A stretch of 39,663 nucleotides of DNA from CAZGKW01 sp964526295 (GTDB lineage Bacteria > Planctomycetota > Phycisphaerae > FEN-1346): NCBI GenBank assembly GCA_964526295.1, contig CAZGKW010000042.1, positions 1-39,663 of the forward strand, given 5' to 3'. Of the stretch, positions 7,558 to 16,197 are shown in pieces. The position numbers and the translations under genes were made by a program. The notes beneath the pieces were generated by a model. The model saw nothing but the letters and a program-made list of their open reading frames with translations, was not told the origin of the DNA and ran no database searches. Positions within the stretch are counted from its first letter, which is position 1. Each line of letters starts with the position of its first letter.

Positions 7558-8350
7558 GGGCAGGAGCTTGTCCTGAGCGGAGCCGAAGGCCCCCCGCCGC
7601 GGTCCTGTCCCCCTCTTCCACCAGGGGAGAGGGAATCGAGTCTCGGGCGCGGCGCATCACACTTCAGCGCGGCGCATCACACTTCAGCGCGGCGGGCAGT
7701 CTTGCCCGCCGCGTTCGACACCAGACTATCCCGCAAGCGGTCCGTCGGCAAGGGGTCGGCGAGGGCCCGTCCGCAGAGGACGGCAGGGGAGAGGGAATCG
7801 AGTCTCGGCGCGGCGCATCACACTTCGGCGCGGCGCATCATACTTCGGCGCGGCGCATCACACTTCAGCGCGGCGCATCACACTTCAGCGCGGCGCATCA
7901 CACTTCAGCGCGGCGGGCAGTCTTGCCCGCCGCGTTCGACACCAGACTATCCCGCAAGCGGTCCGTCGGCAAGGGGTCGGCGAGGGCCCGTCCGCAGAGG
8001 ACGGCAGGGAATTGGTCAGAAACGACGAACGGCAACCACGAACGGGAACAGCCGTCCGCAGGTTTAAGTCTCGGGCGCGGCGCATCACACTTCGGCGCGG
8101 CGCATCACACTTCGGCGCGGCGGGCAGGACTGCCCGCCGCGCGGCACGCAAGGGCGGAGTCTCGGCGCGGCGGGCAGGACTGCCCGCCGCGCGGCACGCA
8201 AGGGCGGAGTCTCGGGCGCGGCGCATCACACTTCAGCGCGGCGCATCACACTTCAGCGCAGCGCATCACACTTCAGCGCGGCGCATCACACTTCGGCGCG
8301 GCGGGCAGGACTGCCCGCCGCGCGGTACGCAGGACTGCCCGCCGCGCCGG
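7558..8350 (+). repeat. Array of 20-bp repeats and GC palindromes (locus 1)
   Basis: About 790 bp of non-coding DNA. It contains 13 copies of a 20-bp unit, consensus RGCGCGGCGCATCACACTTC, in runs of two, five, two and four with one CATCATACTTC variant. These alternate with palindromes of the form GCGGCGGGCA-NGNCT-TGCCCGCCGC. A 142-bp block is duplicated exactly (7647-7788 and 7868-8009, offset 221 bp) and a 50-bp block is tandemly duplicated (about 8112-8161 and 8162-8211). A GGAGCTTGTCCTGAGCGGAG sequence at 7563 and a CCCTCTTCCACCAGGGGAGAGGG element at about 7611 mark the left edge. Units abut one another without spacers, so this is not CRISPR. Long open frames across it are translations of the repeat. 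Confidence 0.92.
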
Positions 8351-8434
8351 CGTTGCCGTGCTGCGGTACCCGTCCGCCTCATCTCTCCGGACCGCGGCCA
8401 CGAGCGCCCCGCCGCCGTAAACCCAGGCACCGAA

Positions 8435-8465
8435 TTGACTTTGCCGCCCCGTCGGGTGCTATAAT
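8435..8465 (+). promoter_or_regulatory. Sigma70-like promoter for ispE-spoVG
   Basis: TTGACT (8435-8440) and a perfect TATAAT (8460-8465) lie 19 nt apart, just after the repeat array. The spacing is slightly long but both boxes are strong in an otherwise GC-rich stretch. It predicts a leader of about 75 nt before the ispE ATG. Confidence 0.65.
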
Positions 8466-8547
8466 AGCTACAGAGACGACTGCCGTCGCCGGAGGGGCGT
8501 CGCAAGAGACACCGAGGGTGAGACGGGTGTCCGGCCGAGGCGGTCCC

Positions 8548-9444
8548 ATGCAACCGGAAGTCACAGCACCGGATGGTGTGGTGGTCGTTCGCGCGCCCGC
8601 CAAGCTCAATCTGACCCTCCGTGTCCTCGGCCGCCGGCCCGACGGGTATCACGACCTCGAAAGCGTGGTGGCGATGCTCGACTGGGCCGACCGGCTCACG
8701 TTCCGCCCGTCGGACGGCCTGACGCTCGTCAGCCGGGGCCTGCCGGTGCCGTTGGGCGAGGAGAACCTCGTCGTGCGGGCGGCCCGGGCGCTGGGGGCGG
8801 CGGCCCGGCCGGGTCGCGGGGCACGGATCGACCTGGAGAAGGTGGTCCCGCCGGGGCGCGGCCTGGGCGGGGGGTCGGCCGATGCGGCCGCGACGCTCGT
8901 GGGGCTCGCGGCGCTTTGGGAGCTGGACATCGCGGGGGAGGAGCTGGCCGGCCTCGGGGCCGAGGTCGGCAGCGACGTGCCGGTCTTTTTCGCCTCGCCG
9001 ATGGCGGTCCTCAGGGGCCGGGGCGAGCGAGTCGAGCCGGTCGACGCGCGGCCCGGCTGGTGGGCCCTGGTGGCGTGGCCCGACTACGGGAACTCGACGG
9101 CCCGGGTGTACCAGGCGTTCGACGCCGCGGGGCCGGCGCCGGCGGAAGGGCCGGCCCGGGGGCGGCCGGAGGCGACGGATATCCTGTCGGCCCTGGCCGG
9201 GCCGGCGGAGGCGGCGGGGCGGTTCCTGGTGAATGACCTAGAGAAGGCGGCCGCGAGTGTCCGATTAAAGAATCTGGACCTGCGGCGGGTGCTGGAGCGA
9301 AGCGGCGCGCGGGCCGTCGGCATGACGGGCAGCGGGTCGGCGTATTTCGCGCTGGCCGAGACGGAGACCCAGGCCCGTGCCTGGGCCGACGCCGCACGGG
9401 ACGCTTCGATCGAAACACGAGTCGCACGCTTCGCCCGGGAATAG
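8548..9444 (+). CDS. ispE: 4-diphosphocytidyl-2-C-methyl-D-erythritol kinase
   Basis: IspE phosphorylates CDP-methylerythritol with ATP in the MEP pathway to isoprenoids. The 298-residue GHMP-kinase shows the expected elements: APAKLNLTLRVLGRRPDGYHDL near the N-terminus with the substrate-binding Lys, the ATP-binding glycine loop PPGRGLGGGSADAAATL (about 110-126), GSDVPVFF, LVNDLEKAA and the third motif VGMTGSGSAYFAL. The ATG at 8548 is preferred because GAGG lies a few bases upstream and the frame before it is repeat-derived. The next gene, spoVG, starts 20 nt after the stop. The ispE-spoVG pairing is also known from Firmicutes chromosomes, so it looks like ancestral gene order. Length is normal. 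Confidence 0.96.
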   Translation: MQPEVTAPDGVVVVRAPAKLNLTLRVLGRRPDGYHDLESVVAMLDWADRLTFRPSDGLTLVSRGLPVPLGEENLVVRAARALGAAARPGRGARIDLEKVVPPGRGLGGGSADAAATLVGLAALWELDIAGEELAGLGAEVGSDVPVFFASPMAVLRGRGERVEPVDARPGWWALVAWPDYGNSTARVYQAFDAAGPAPAEGPARGRPEATDILSALAGPAEAAGRFLVNDLEKAAASVRLKNLDLRRVLERSGARAVGMTGSGSAYFALAETETQARAWADAARDASIETRVARFARE

Positions 9445-9464
9445 TCGCAACGGGAGAATCCACA

Positions 9465-10287
9465 ATGGAAGTTACAAATGTATCTGTGAAGTTGGCACCG
9501 CAAAGCGGCGACCGGCTGAAGGCGTTTGCCACCATGGCGCTGGACGGCGAATTCGTCGTTCGCGACCTGAAGATCATTGAAGGGACGAGCGGCCTGTTCG
9601 TGGCGATGCCGTCCCGCAAGCTCACCGACCACTGCCCGAAGTGCGGCGGGAAGAACCACCTCCGGGCCAAGTACTGCAACGACTGCGGCGGGCGGCTGCC
9701 CGAGGAGCGGGTCTCGGACGAGGACGTCACGGGCAAGCTCCACGCCGACGTCGCTCATCCCATCAACTCCGATTGCCGCAACCGGCTCCAGGGCGCGGTC
9801 CTGGAGGCCTACGAGGAGGAGCTCCGCCGGAGCGGGCGCGGCGAGGCCGGCGGCGAAGCGCCGGCCTATGCTTCCGAGGAGGGCGGCGAAGCGCCGGCCT
9901 ATGCCGCCGAGGAGGCCGCCCAAGGCGAACAGGCCGAGGCGGAGGTCGAGCCGATCGGCGANNNNNNNNNNNNNNNNNNNNNNNNNNNNNNNNNNNNNNN
10001 NNNNNNNNNNNNNNNNNNNNNNNNNNNNNNNNNNNNNNNNNNNNNNNNNNNNNNNNNNNNNAGGCGCCGAAACCGAGGCGGAAGTCGAGCCGATCGGCGA
10101 AGGCGCCGAAACCGAGGCGGAAGTCGAGCCGATCGGCGAAGGCGCCGAAACCGAGCCCGACGAGACCGAGGTCGAGCCTCTCCCCGAGCCGGGCGCGGCC
10201 GAGGAGGGGCCCCCGGCGGACGAGCCCGTCGAGGGGCCCGAGCGGCAGGAGCAGCCCCGCTCCACCTTCGGCGAAGGCATCCTTTGA
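9465..10287 (+). CDS. spoVG: SpoVG family protein with inserted zinc ribbon and acidic repeat tail (interrupted by assembly gap)
   Basis: SpoVG proteins are small nucleic-acid-binding regulators. The N-terminus matches the family closely: MEVTNVSVKLAP, LKAFATMALDGEFVVRDLKI, GLFVAMPSRK, and later AHPINSDCRNRLQGAVLEAY. Between MPSRK and HPINS lies a four-cysteine zinc ribbon (CPKCGG...YCNDCGG, about residues 63-82) absent from Bacillus SpoVG. After about residue 125 the tail becomes acidic and repetitive: two copies of an 11-residue GGEAPAYAxEE unit, then a 13-residue EAEVEPIGEGAET unit (39 bp). A 100-N gap splits that repeat. Sequence before and after the gap joins in frame if the N run is removed (GGCGA + AGGCGCC gives GGC GAA GGC), so the apparent frameshift is an artefact and the true gap is a multiple of 3, probably of 39. 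Ends RSTFGEGIL. Start has GGGAG upstream. Confidence 0.88.
9962..10061. other. Assembly gap of 100 N inside the spoVG tandem repeat
   Basis: Exactly 100 N, a common placeholder length. The flanks are both copies of the same 39-bp unit (one partial copy at 9938-9961, two full copies at 10062-10139 and a partial one after), so the assembler probably failed on repeat copy number. Confidence 0.98.
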
Positions 10288-10495
10288 GAGCGCGGCGCCG
10301 GGCTCGGTCTGTAAGCGGGCCCGGTTCCTTGTGAGGCGGGCCATCCCGCCGCGCCTCGCGACGCGCCGTCCGCGATCGGCTCCGCGCACGGTCTGGCACG
10401 TCCCCGCGGGCCGGGACGCGACAGCGGGTCGTACACGCCGCTCACTCTCGCCGGCGCGCCCGCCGGCACCGTGCGATCAACCGGGCCGCACCGCC

Positions 10496-10534
10496 CGCGA
10501 ATCGCCGCGGGGTCCGTCGCTCACGCGATTCGCG
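10496..10534. promoter_or_regulatory. Inverted repeat next to the ilvB promoter (candidate operator)
   Basis: CGCGAATCGC (10496-10505) and GCGATTCGCG (10525-10534) are perfect 10-bp complements around 19 nt. The right arm ends one base before the -35 box. Position suggests a regulator-binding site; no regulator is identified. The 208 nt between spoVG and this site show no gene. Confidence 0.45.
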
Positions 10535-10535
10535 C

Positions 10536-10563
10536 TTGACTCGGTGCGAAGCGCGGGTATAGT
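10536..10563 (+). promoter_or_regulatory. Sigma70-like promoter and long leader of ilvB
   Basis: TTGACT (10536-10541) and TATAGT (10558-10563) are spaced 16 nt. The predicted transcript has a GC-rich leader of about 260 nt before the ilvB ATG at 10831. A hairpin-prone segment ending in GGGCGCTTTT near 10650-10662 could be an attenuator, but I see no clear leader peptide rich in Leu, Ile or Val codons and no T-box sequence. Confidence 0.6.
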
Positions 10564-10830
10564 CATTGCTGAAGTCGAATCCCCCCTTTCGAGGGGCGGA
10601 CCTTCGTCGGCTGCGGCCCTTGATCGGGCCGGGCCGACGCGCACCGCCGGCCGGGCGCTTTTCCAGTGCCCCGGCCGACGCGACGGACGGCGAGGCGTCC
10701 TCGTGGGGCGCTTCGCCCAGGGCGCGAGGCCACGCCGGTCTCGCGACCACCGGACCGGAACCAGGTTCCGGCCGATCGGACCCGGATGCAGCGCCCCACC
10801 GGCGCGTATCCAAAGCGAAGGAGCCGTCCC

Positions 10831-12510
10831 ATGTCCTACCGAAGCGGTGCCCAGGTCCTGTTGGAAGTCCTCCGGGCCGAAGGCGTGCAGACGATCTTCG
10901 GCATTCCGGGCGGCGCGGTCATCCCCATCTTCGACGCCCTCTACGACGCCCCGGACATGCAGTTCGTCCTCATGCGTCACGAGCAGGGCGCCGGCCACGC
11001 CGCCGACGGCTACGCCCGCGCCACGGGCAAGGTGGGCGTGTGCCTGGCCACCTCCGGCCCCGGCGCCACCAACCTCACAACCGCGCTGGCGACTGCGAAT
11101 TTCGACTCCGCCCCCGTCGTCGCCATCACCGGCCAGGTCAAGACCCACCTGATCGGCAACGATGCGTTCCAGGAGGCCGACATCACGGGCATCACCCGGC
11201 CCATCACGAAGCACAACTACCTCGTCAAGGACGTCGACGAGCTGGGCGAGACCCTGAAGGCGGCCTTCTACATCGCCCGGACCGGCCGGCCCGGGCCGGT
11301 GGTCGTCGACATTCCGGTCGACGTGGCCGTCGCCGAGACGGGGGCGCCGGTGCCCGACCGGGTCGAGCTGCCGGGCTACCGGCCGACCCTCAAGGGGAAC
11401 CGCCGCCAGATCAAGCGGGCCGCCGAGGCCATCAACGCCGCCGAGAAGCCCCTGCTCTACGTCGGCGGGGGCGTCATCATCAGCGGGGCCTGCGAGGCCC
11501 TCCGCACGCTCGCCCACAAGGCCAACCTCCCCGTCACGACGACGCTGATGGCCCTGGGGGCGTTCCCGGAGGACGACCCGCTCGCGCTCCAGATGCTCGG
11601 CATGCACGGGACGGCCTACGCCAACTACGCCGTCCAGGAATCGGACCTGCTGATCGCCGTCGGGGCCCGCTTCGACGACCGGATCACGGGGGACCTGGCG
11701 ACGTTCGCCCCCCACGCCCGGATTATCCATATGGATATTGATCCGTCGTCAATCTCGAAGAACATCCGGGTCCATATCCCGGTCGTGGGCGACGCCAGGG
11801 ACGTCCTGGAGGGCCTCCTGGGGCTGGTCGAGTTCCGCGAGCGGAAGGCCTGGATGGAGCAGATCGCCGGCTGGAAAGCTTCGCACCCGCTGACGTACAA
11901 CAAGAAGGACGGGGGCCTGAAGCCCCAGCACGTCGTCGAGGAGATCTGCCGCGCCTCGAACGGCGAGGCCATCGTCTGCACCGAGGTGGGGCAGAACCAG
12001 ATGTGGGCCGCCCAGTGGTTCACCTACCGACACCCGCGGCGGTTCATCTCCTCGGGCGGCCTGGGGACGATGGGCTTCGGCTTCCCCGCCGCCATCGGGG
12101 CCCAGGTCGGGTGCCCGGACAAGCTGGTCGTCGACATCGCCGGCGACGGGTCCATCCAGATGAACATCCAGGAGCTCGCCCCCGCCGTCCACAATAAGAT
12201 ACCCGTCAAGATATGCATTCTGAATAACGGATACCTCGGCATGGTGCGGCAGTGGCAGGAGCTGTTCTACCGGAAGCGCTATGCCGGGACGCCCCTGGAG
12301 GGGAACCCCGACTTCGTCCGCCTGGCCGAGGCGTACGGGGCGAAAGGCGTCCGGGTGACCGACCCGGACCAGGTCCGCCCGGCCCTGGAGGAGGCGTTCT
12401 CGGACCGGCTGGTGTGGGTGCTCGATTTCGCCATCGAGGCGGAGGAGAACGTCTTCCCCATGGTCCCGGCCGGCGAAGCCATCGACCGGATGATCGGCGG
12501 CATGGCGTAG
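10831..12510 (+). CDS. ilvB: Acetolactate synthase large (catalytic) subunit
   Basis: The thiamine-diphosphate enzyme that makes acetolactate or acetohydroxybutyrate, the first shared step of branched-chain amino acid synthesis. The 559-residue protein has the N-terminal TPP pyrimidine-binding region (EGVQTIFGIPGGAVIPIFDAL and the catalytic Glu in MRHEQGAGHAADGYARATG), TSGPGATNL, the central FAD/regulatory domain (GGGVIISGA, GMHGTAYANYAV, GARFDDRITG), and the C-terminal TPP/Mg site GDGSIQMNIQEL with the downstream NN of CILNNGYLGMVRQWQ. The ATG at 10831 follows AAGGAG at an ideal distance. The gene is normally next to ilvN; here they are 434 nt apart because a repeat array lies between. Confidence 0.97.
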   Translation: MSYRSGAQVLLEVLRAEGVQTIFGIPGGAVIPIFDALYDAPDMQFVLMRHEQGAGHAADGYARATGKVGVCLATSGPGATNLTTALATANFDSAPVVAITGQVKTHLIGNDAFQEADITGITRPITKHNYLVKDVDELGETLKAAFYIARTGRPGPVVVDIPVDVAVAETGAPVPDRVELPGYRPTLKGNRRQIKRAAEAINAAEKPLLYVGGGVIISGACEALRTLAHKANLPVTTTLMALGAFPEDDPLALQMLGMHGTAYANYAVQESDLLIAVGARFDDRITGDLATFAPHARIIHMDIDPSSISKNIRVHIPVVGDARDVLEGLLGLVEFRERKAWMEQIAGWKASHPLTYNKKDGGLKPQHVVEEICRASNGEAIVCTEVGQNQMWAAQWFTYRHPRRFISSGGLGTMGFGFPAAIGAQVGCPDKLVVDIAGDGSIQMNIQELAPAVHNKIPVKICILNNGYLGMVRQWQELFYRKRYAGTPLEGNPDFVRLAEAYGAKGVRVTDPDQVRPALEEAFSDRLVWVLDFAIEAEENVFPMVPAGEAIDRMIGGMA

Positions 12511-12539
12511 CGGCGAGTGCCTGAGCACCGACGACGGTC

Positions 12540-12843
12540 GCGCGGCGGGCAAGACTGCCCGCCGCGCTGAAGTGTGATGCGCCGCGCCAAGACTTAAACC
12601 TGCGGACGGGCCCTCGCCGACCCCTTGCCGACGGCCCGCTTGCGGGATACTCTCGTGTCGAACGCCGCGGGCAAGACTGCTCGCCGTACTGAGTCTCCGC
12701 CCCTGCGTATCGCGCGGCGGGCAAGACTGCCCGCCGCGCTGAAGTGTGATGCGCCGCGCCGAAGTGTGATGCGCCGCGCTGAAGTGTGATGCGCCGCGCT
12801 GAGTCTCCGCCCAGGCACGAAGGATCCCTCGTATCGCGCGGCG
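12540..12843 (-). repeat. Array of 20-bp repeats and GC palindromes (locus 2, inverted relative to locus 1)
   Basis: Four copies of the 20-bp unit of locus 1 occur here in reverse orientation (GAAGTGTGATGCGCCGCGC at about 12568, 12739, 12759 and 12779). They are mixed with the GCGGCGGGCAAGACTGCCCGCCGC palindrome (12541, 12716) and a diverged inverted copy of the locus 1 block (about 12600-12687, containing GGACGGGCCCTCGCCGACCC and TTGCGGGATACT). It fills most of the 434-nt ilvB-ilvN intergenic region. Locus 1 and locus 2 form an inverted pair flanking ispE-spoVG-ilvB. Confidence 0.9.
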
Positions 12844-12881
12844 GGCGTCGAATCCGCAATCGCCCCGCCGCTGCTTTCGGC

Positions 12882-12910
12882 TTGCCGACCGCCGGGGCCG
12901 GCGGTAAAAT
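12882..12910 (+). promoter_or_regulatory. Sigma70-like promoter of ilvN
   Basis: TTGCCG (12882-12887) and TAAAAT (12905-12910) lie exactly 17 nt apart, 34 nt before the GTG start of ilvN. The 17-nt spacer is itself a GC palindrome (CCGCCGGGGCCGGCGG-like). This implies ilvN is expressed apart from ilvB. Confidence 0.6.
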
Positions 12911-12944
12911 CCGCTCCTCGCACTCGACAGGAAGGACGAGACCC

Positions 12945-13421
12945 GTGCGGCACATCATCAGCGCCATCGTGGAGAACAAGCCCGGCGTCCTGGCCCACAT
13001 CTCGGGCCTGTTCGCCAGCCGGGGGTTCAACATCGACAGCCTCGCCGTCGGCGAGACCGACGACCCGGCCCGGAGCCACATGACGGTCGTCGCACGCGGC
13101 GACGACGCGGTCCTCGAGCAGGTCCGCAAGCAGCTCGGCAAGGTCATCGACGTCATCAAGGTGACCGACTTCACGGGCACCGACATCGTCGAGCGGGACC
13201 TGATGCTGCTGAAGGTCGGCGTGCGGCCCGAGAAACGCAGCGAGGTCTTCGAGATCGCCAACGTCTTCCGGGCCAAGGTGGTCGACATCGGCCCGAAGCA
13301 TCTGACTATCGAGCTGTCAGGGCCTGAGCAGAAGCTCGAGGCGTTCATCGACCTGCTGAAACCGTACGGGATCCGCGAGCTGGTCCGGACCGGGCGGATC
13401 GCCATCGCGCGGGGGGTGTGA
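12945..13421 (+). CDS. ilvN: Acetolactate synthase small (regulatory) subunit
   Basis: A 158-residue regulatory subunit of acetohydroxyacid synthase, which binds valine through an ACT domain and activates IlvB. The ACT domain spans about residues 1-75: RHIISAIVENKPGVLAHISG, LFASRGFNIDSLAVGETD and MTVVARGDD. The C-terminal domain follows with ERDLMLLKVG, VFRAKVVDIG and YGIRELVRTGRIAIARG. The start is a GTG at 12945 with AGGAAGGA upstream; this matches the normal start of IlvN proteins. It has its own promoter and is followed by ilvC after 159 nt containing two palindromes. Confidence 0.96.
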   Translation: MRHIISAIVENKPGVLAHISGLFASRGFNIDSLAVGETDDPARSHMTVVARGDDAVLEQVRKQLGKVIDVIKVTDFTGTDIVERDLMLLKVGVRPEKRSEVFEIANVFRAKVVDIGPKHLTIELSGPEQKLEAFIDLLKPYGIRELVRTGRIAIARGV

Positions 13422-13466
13422 GCGGCGCGTCAGCCCGTTTTGTCCAGGCGGGTCCAGGTAAGTTCC

Positions 13467-13534
13467 GCGCGGTCGGTCTGCGTGCCGACCGCGCTTGCCG
13501 GGGTGGAACTGCGGCGGGCACGGAGGTCCGCCGC
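13467..13534. repeat. Two GC palindromes between ilvN and ilvC
   Basis: First: GCGCGGTCGG (13467-13476) and CCGACCGCGC (13485-13494) around an 8-nt loop tctgcgtg. Second: GCGGCGG (13511-13517) and CCGCCGC (13528-13534). The first type recurs at 14605-14632 and 17425-17452, the second type throughout both repeat arrays. Confidence 0.8.
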
Positions 13535-13580
13535 GCCGAGAGTTGACAAGACTTGCCTGAATCCGCGTAGGAGACAACCT

Positions 13581-14582
<1,002 letters not shown>

Positions 14583-14604
14583 GCCCGGCGGCGGCCCAGG
14601 CCTT

Positions 14605-14632
14605 GCGCGGTCGGTCTCCGTGCCGACCGCGC
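14605..14632. repeat. GCGCGGTCGG palindrome after ilvC
   Basis: GCGCGGTCGG (14605-14614) and CCGACCGCGC (14623-14632) around the 8-nt loop tctccgtg, nearly identical to the element at 13467. Located 23 nt after ilvC, where it may help end transcription. The remainder of the gap to 14780 shows no gene. Confidence 0.8.
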
Positions 14633-14780
14633 CGGGCGACGGGGCGTCTCGAGACGCGGCGGGCATCCTTCGGCCGGGCAGGCGGTGAGCTTCGTGGTCC
14701 GCCCCTGACGGCGGCCGGACGTGGCTGGTGCGCCTGGCCCCGGCCGCAAAGTCGGGCCGACGCCGCCCGGAGGAAAGACC

Positions 14781-15767
14781 ATGAACGTGCGAGCGAAGCA
14801 GGCGGCGTCCGCCGCGGCGCTTCGGCGCGGACGGGCGCTCGAGTCCTTTCTGTGTGCCTGTTTTGCCGCGTCCGCCGGCGCGCTCGCATGGGCCCTGGCG
14901 TGCGTCCTGATGCCCGCGCCCGCCGATGCCGCCGAGGACGAGCCGTCCAGCCCGGCCCCGGTCCGCCGGTCCGTGACGGCCGTGTTCCAGTTCGTCAAGG
15001 GGTGGAACGTCGGCAGCCCGAAGGGCTCGCGGGGCTACTCGGTCCTCAACTTCCTCGCCCTGCCGGACGGCAAGCGGGTCCAGGTCCGGACCGAGTGGGG
15101 GACCCTGGAGACCCTGACGCCCGGCCGGGCCTACAAGTGCACCATCGACTTCCGCTGGGACACCCGCTGGCTCACCGCGTGCGAGGAATACAATCTTCAG
15201 CCGTGGGAACTCCTCGCCCGGGTCTACGAGGTCCAGGAGCTGGTCCAGGAGGACCTGCCGGGCCAGTCGCGGGCGGGCCTGCGGGTCAGGCGGCTCGGCA
15301 TGAGCGACGCCATGTGGGTCGAGCAGCGGCGGGCCGAGGGCGGCGGCCTGGAACCCGACCCGGAGGCCGTCGACGACCTCCGCCGCTACCCGCCCGGCAC
15401 CCTCGTCGAGATCACGTGCAGCCGCCGCGGCAACCTGTTGGTCCTCCGGACCATCCACGAGTACATCCCGCCTCAGCAGGGGGAGTTCCTCGGCACCGAG
15501 ACCCGGCGGGTCGAGGGGACCGACCGCCTGGCCGTGAGCGCCCGCACCCAGGGCCGCTCCTGGACACTCATCGTGCCCGGCCGCGTCAGCGCCTCGGGCG
15601 AGTTCGCCGGCGACCGCCGGATCATGACGGTCCTGGAGAACCTCCGGCCGGGCCAGCAGGTGACCTTCGCCGCCCGTGAGGACAAGGGGACCATCTGGAT
15701 GGAGAGCATCCGGCCGGTGGAGGAGGACCGCGTGCCCACGAGCGGCGACGTGCCGACCTTGCGCTAG
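14781..15767 (+). CDS. Secreted protein of unknown function
   Basis: A 328-residue protein I do not recognise. It begins with a basic stretch (MNVRAKQAASAAALRRGRAL) and a hydrophobic segment, CACFAASAGALAWALACVLM, ending APADAAEDE, so it is probably exported with a longer than usual n-region. The mature part has several beta-rich stretches with charged turns: TAVFQFVKGWNVGS, VLNFLALPDGKRVQVRTEW, PGTLVEITCSRRGNLLVLRTI and LIVPGRVSASGEFAGDRRIM, suggesting small beta-barrel or OB-like domains. No catalytic motif is visible. The ATG at 14781 follows AGGAAAG. It stands alone between ilvC and the convergent STAS gene. Confidence is high that it is a gene, low for any role. Confidence 0.8.
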   Translation: MNVRAKQAASAAALRRGRALESFLCACFAASAGALAWALACVLMPAPADAAEDEPSSPAPVRRSVTAVFQFVKGWNVGSPKGSRGYSVLNFLALPDGKRVQVRTEWGTLETLTPGRAYKCTIDFRWDTRWLTACEEYNLQPWELLARVYEVQELVQEDLPGQSRAGLRVRRLGMSDAMWVEQRRAEGGGLEPDPEAVDDLRRYPPGTLVEITCSRRGNLLVLRTIHEYIPPQQGEFLGTETRRVEGTDRLAVSARTQGRSWTLIVPGRVSASGEFAGDRRIMTVLENLRPGQQVTFAAREDKGTIWMESIRPVEEDRVPTSGDVPTLR

Positions 15768-15782
15768 AGCGGCCGCCCCATC

Positions 15783-15829
15783 GCCTCCCTCTCCCCGCGG
15801 CGGTCGCATCCCAAAGGGGGGGCGGGTCT
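15783..15829. repeat. REP-like element at the 3' end of the STAS gene
   Basis: CTCCCTCTCCCCGCGGCGG with a nearby G7 run and a GGCGGGTCTCACCCGC hairpin fills the 61-nt convergent gap. It is another member of the CCCTCTCCC family and may serve as a bidirectional terminator. Confidence 0.55.
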
Positions 15830-16185
15830 CACCCGCGCGACCGCGGCTCGCGGGACTTGCGGGTCTCTTCGCGGGCCAGGGCGTCGGAGACCGACTCGGC
15901 GAACTCAAACAGCGTGTCCAGGCCCGTCGCCAGGAAGACGCTCCACACCGCATCGACCGGCCCGCACAGGATGAGCTGACGCGTCGTCTCGATCTGGTGC
16001 TTCCTGAGGCGCAGCAGCTTCGAGATGCCGCTCGACGTCAGCAGCGTCATGTCCGACAGGTCGAGGACGATGTCCAGCCGGCGGCCGGCCAGCCGGTCGT
16101 TGATCTCGTCGCAATCGTCCGACAGGGCCGGGTCGTCGCTCAATCGCACGACCAGCGTGTCGTCGCTCCACTGCTGAATCGCCAT
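15829..16185 (-). CDS. STAS-domain protein (anti-sigma factor antagonist-like)
   Basis: A 118-residue single STAS domain. The pattern LDIVLDLSDMTLLTSSGISKLLRLRK (about 37-62) is the conserved strand and helix that in SpoIIAA/RsbV proteins bears the phosphorylated serine; here the candidate is in TSSGI. The rest, QLILCGPVDAVWSVFLATGLDTLFEFAESV, matches the second half of the fold. Such proteins usually sequester an anti-sigma kinase of the RsbW/SpoIIAB type or act as partners of response phosphatases. No partner kinase is in the window. It starts 12 nt after the RNase HII-like gene and may be co-transcribed with it, though the functions look unrelated. Confidence 0.85.
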   Translation of the reverse strand: MAIQQWSDDTLVVRLSDDPALSDDCDEINDRLAGRRLDIVLDLSDMTLLTSSGISKLLRLRKHQIETTRQLILCGPVDAVWSVFLATGLDTLFEFAESVSDALAREETRKSREPRSRG

Positions 16186-16197
16186 CGTCGCTGCTTT

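Noticed and set aside
7647..8300. CRISPR array
   Set aside because: Units are contiguous copies without unique spacers, and no cas genes are present.
7467..8464. Long open frames with ITLQRGASHFSAAHHTSARR-like peptides
   Set aside because: They are translations of the 20-bp repeat in several frames on both strands; the period of 20 is not a multiple of 3, and no ribosome site or domain supports coding.
9465..10287. Frameshift in spoVG
   Set aside because: The frame change occurs across the 100-N placeholder only; removing the N run restores the frame and the repeat register.
13543..13571. Promoter for ilvC from TTGACA at 13543
   Set aside because: The -35 box is perfect but the sequence 17 nt later (CGTAGG) does not resemble a -10 box and is next to the ribosome site.
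14583..14780. Cyclic-di-GMP-type riboswitch (CCGCAAAGTCGGGCC near 14750)
   Set aside because: Only a short stretch is similar; the second helix and the conserved tetraloop/receptor elements are not present.
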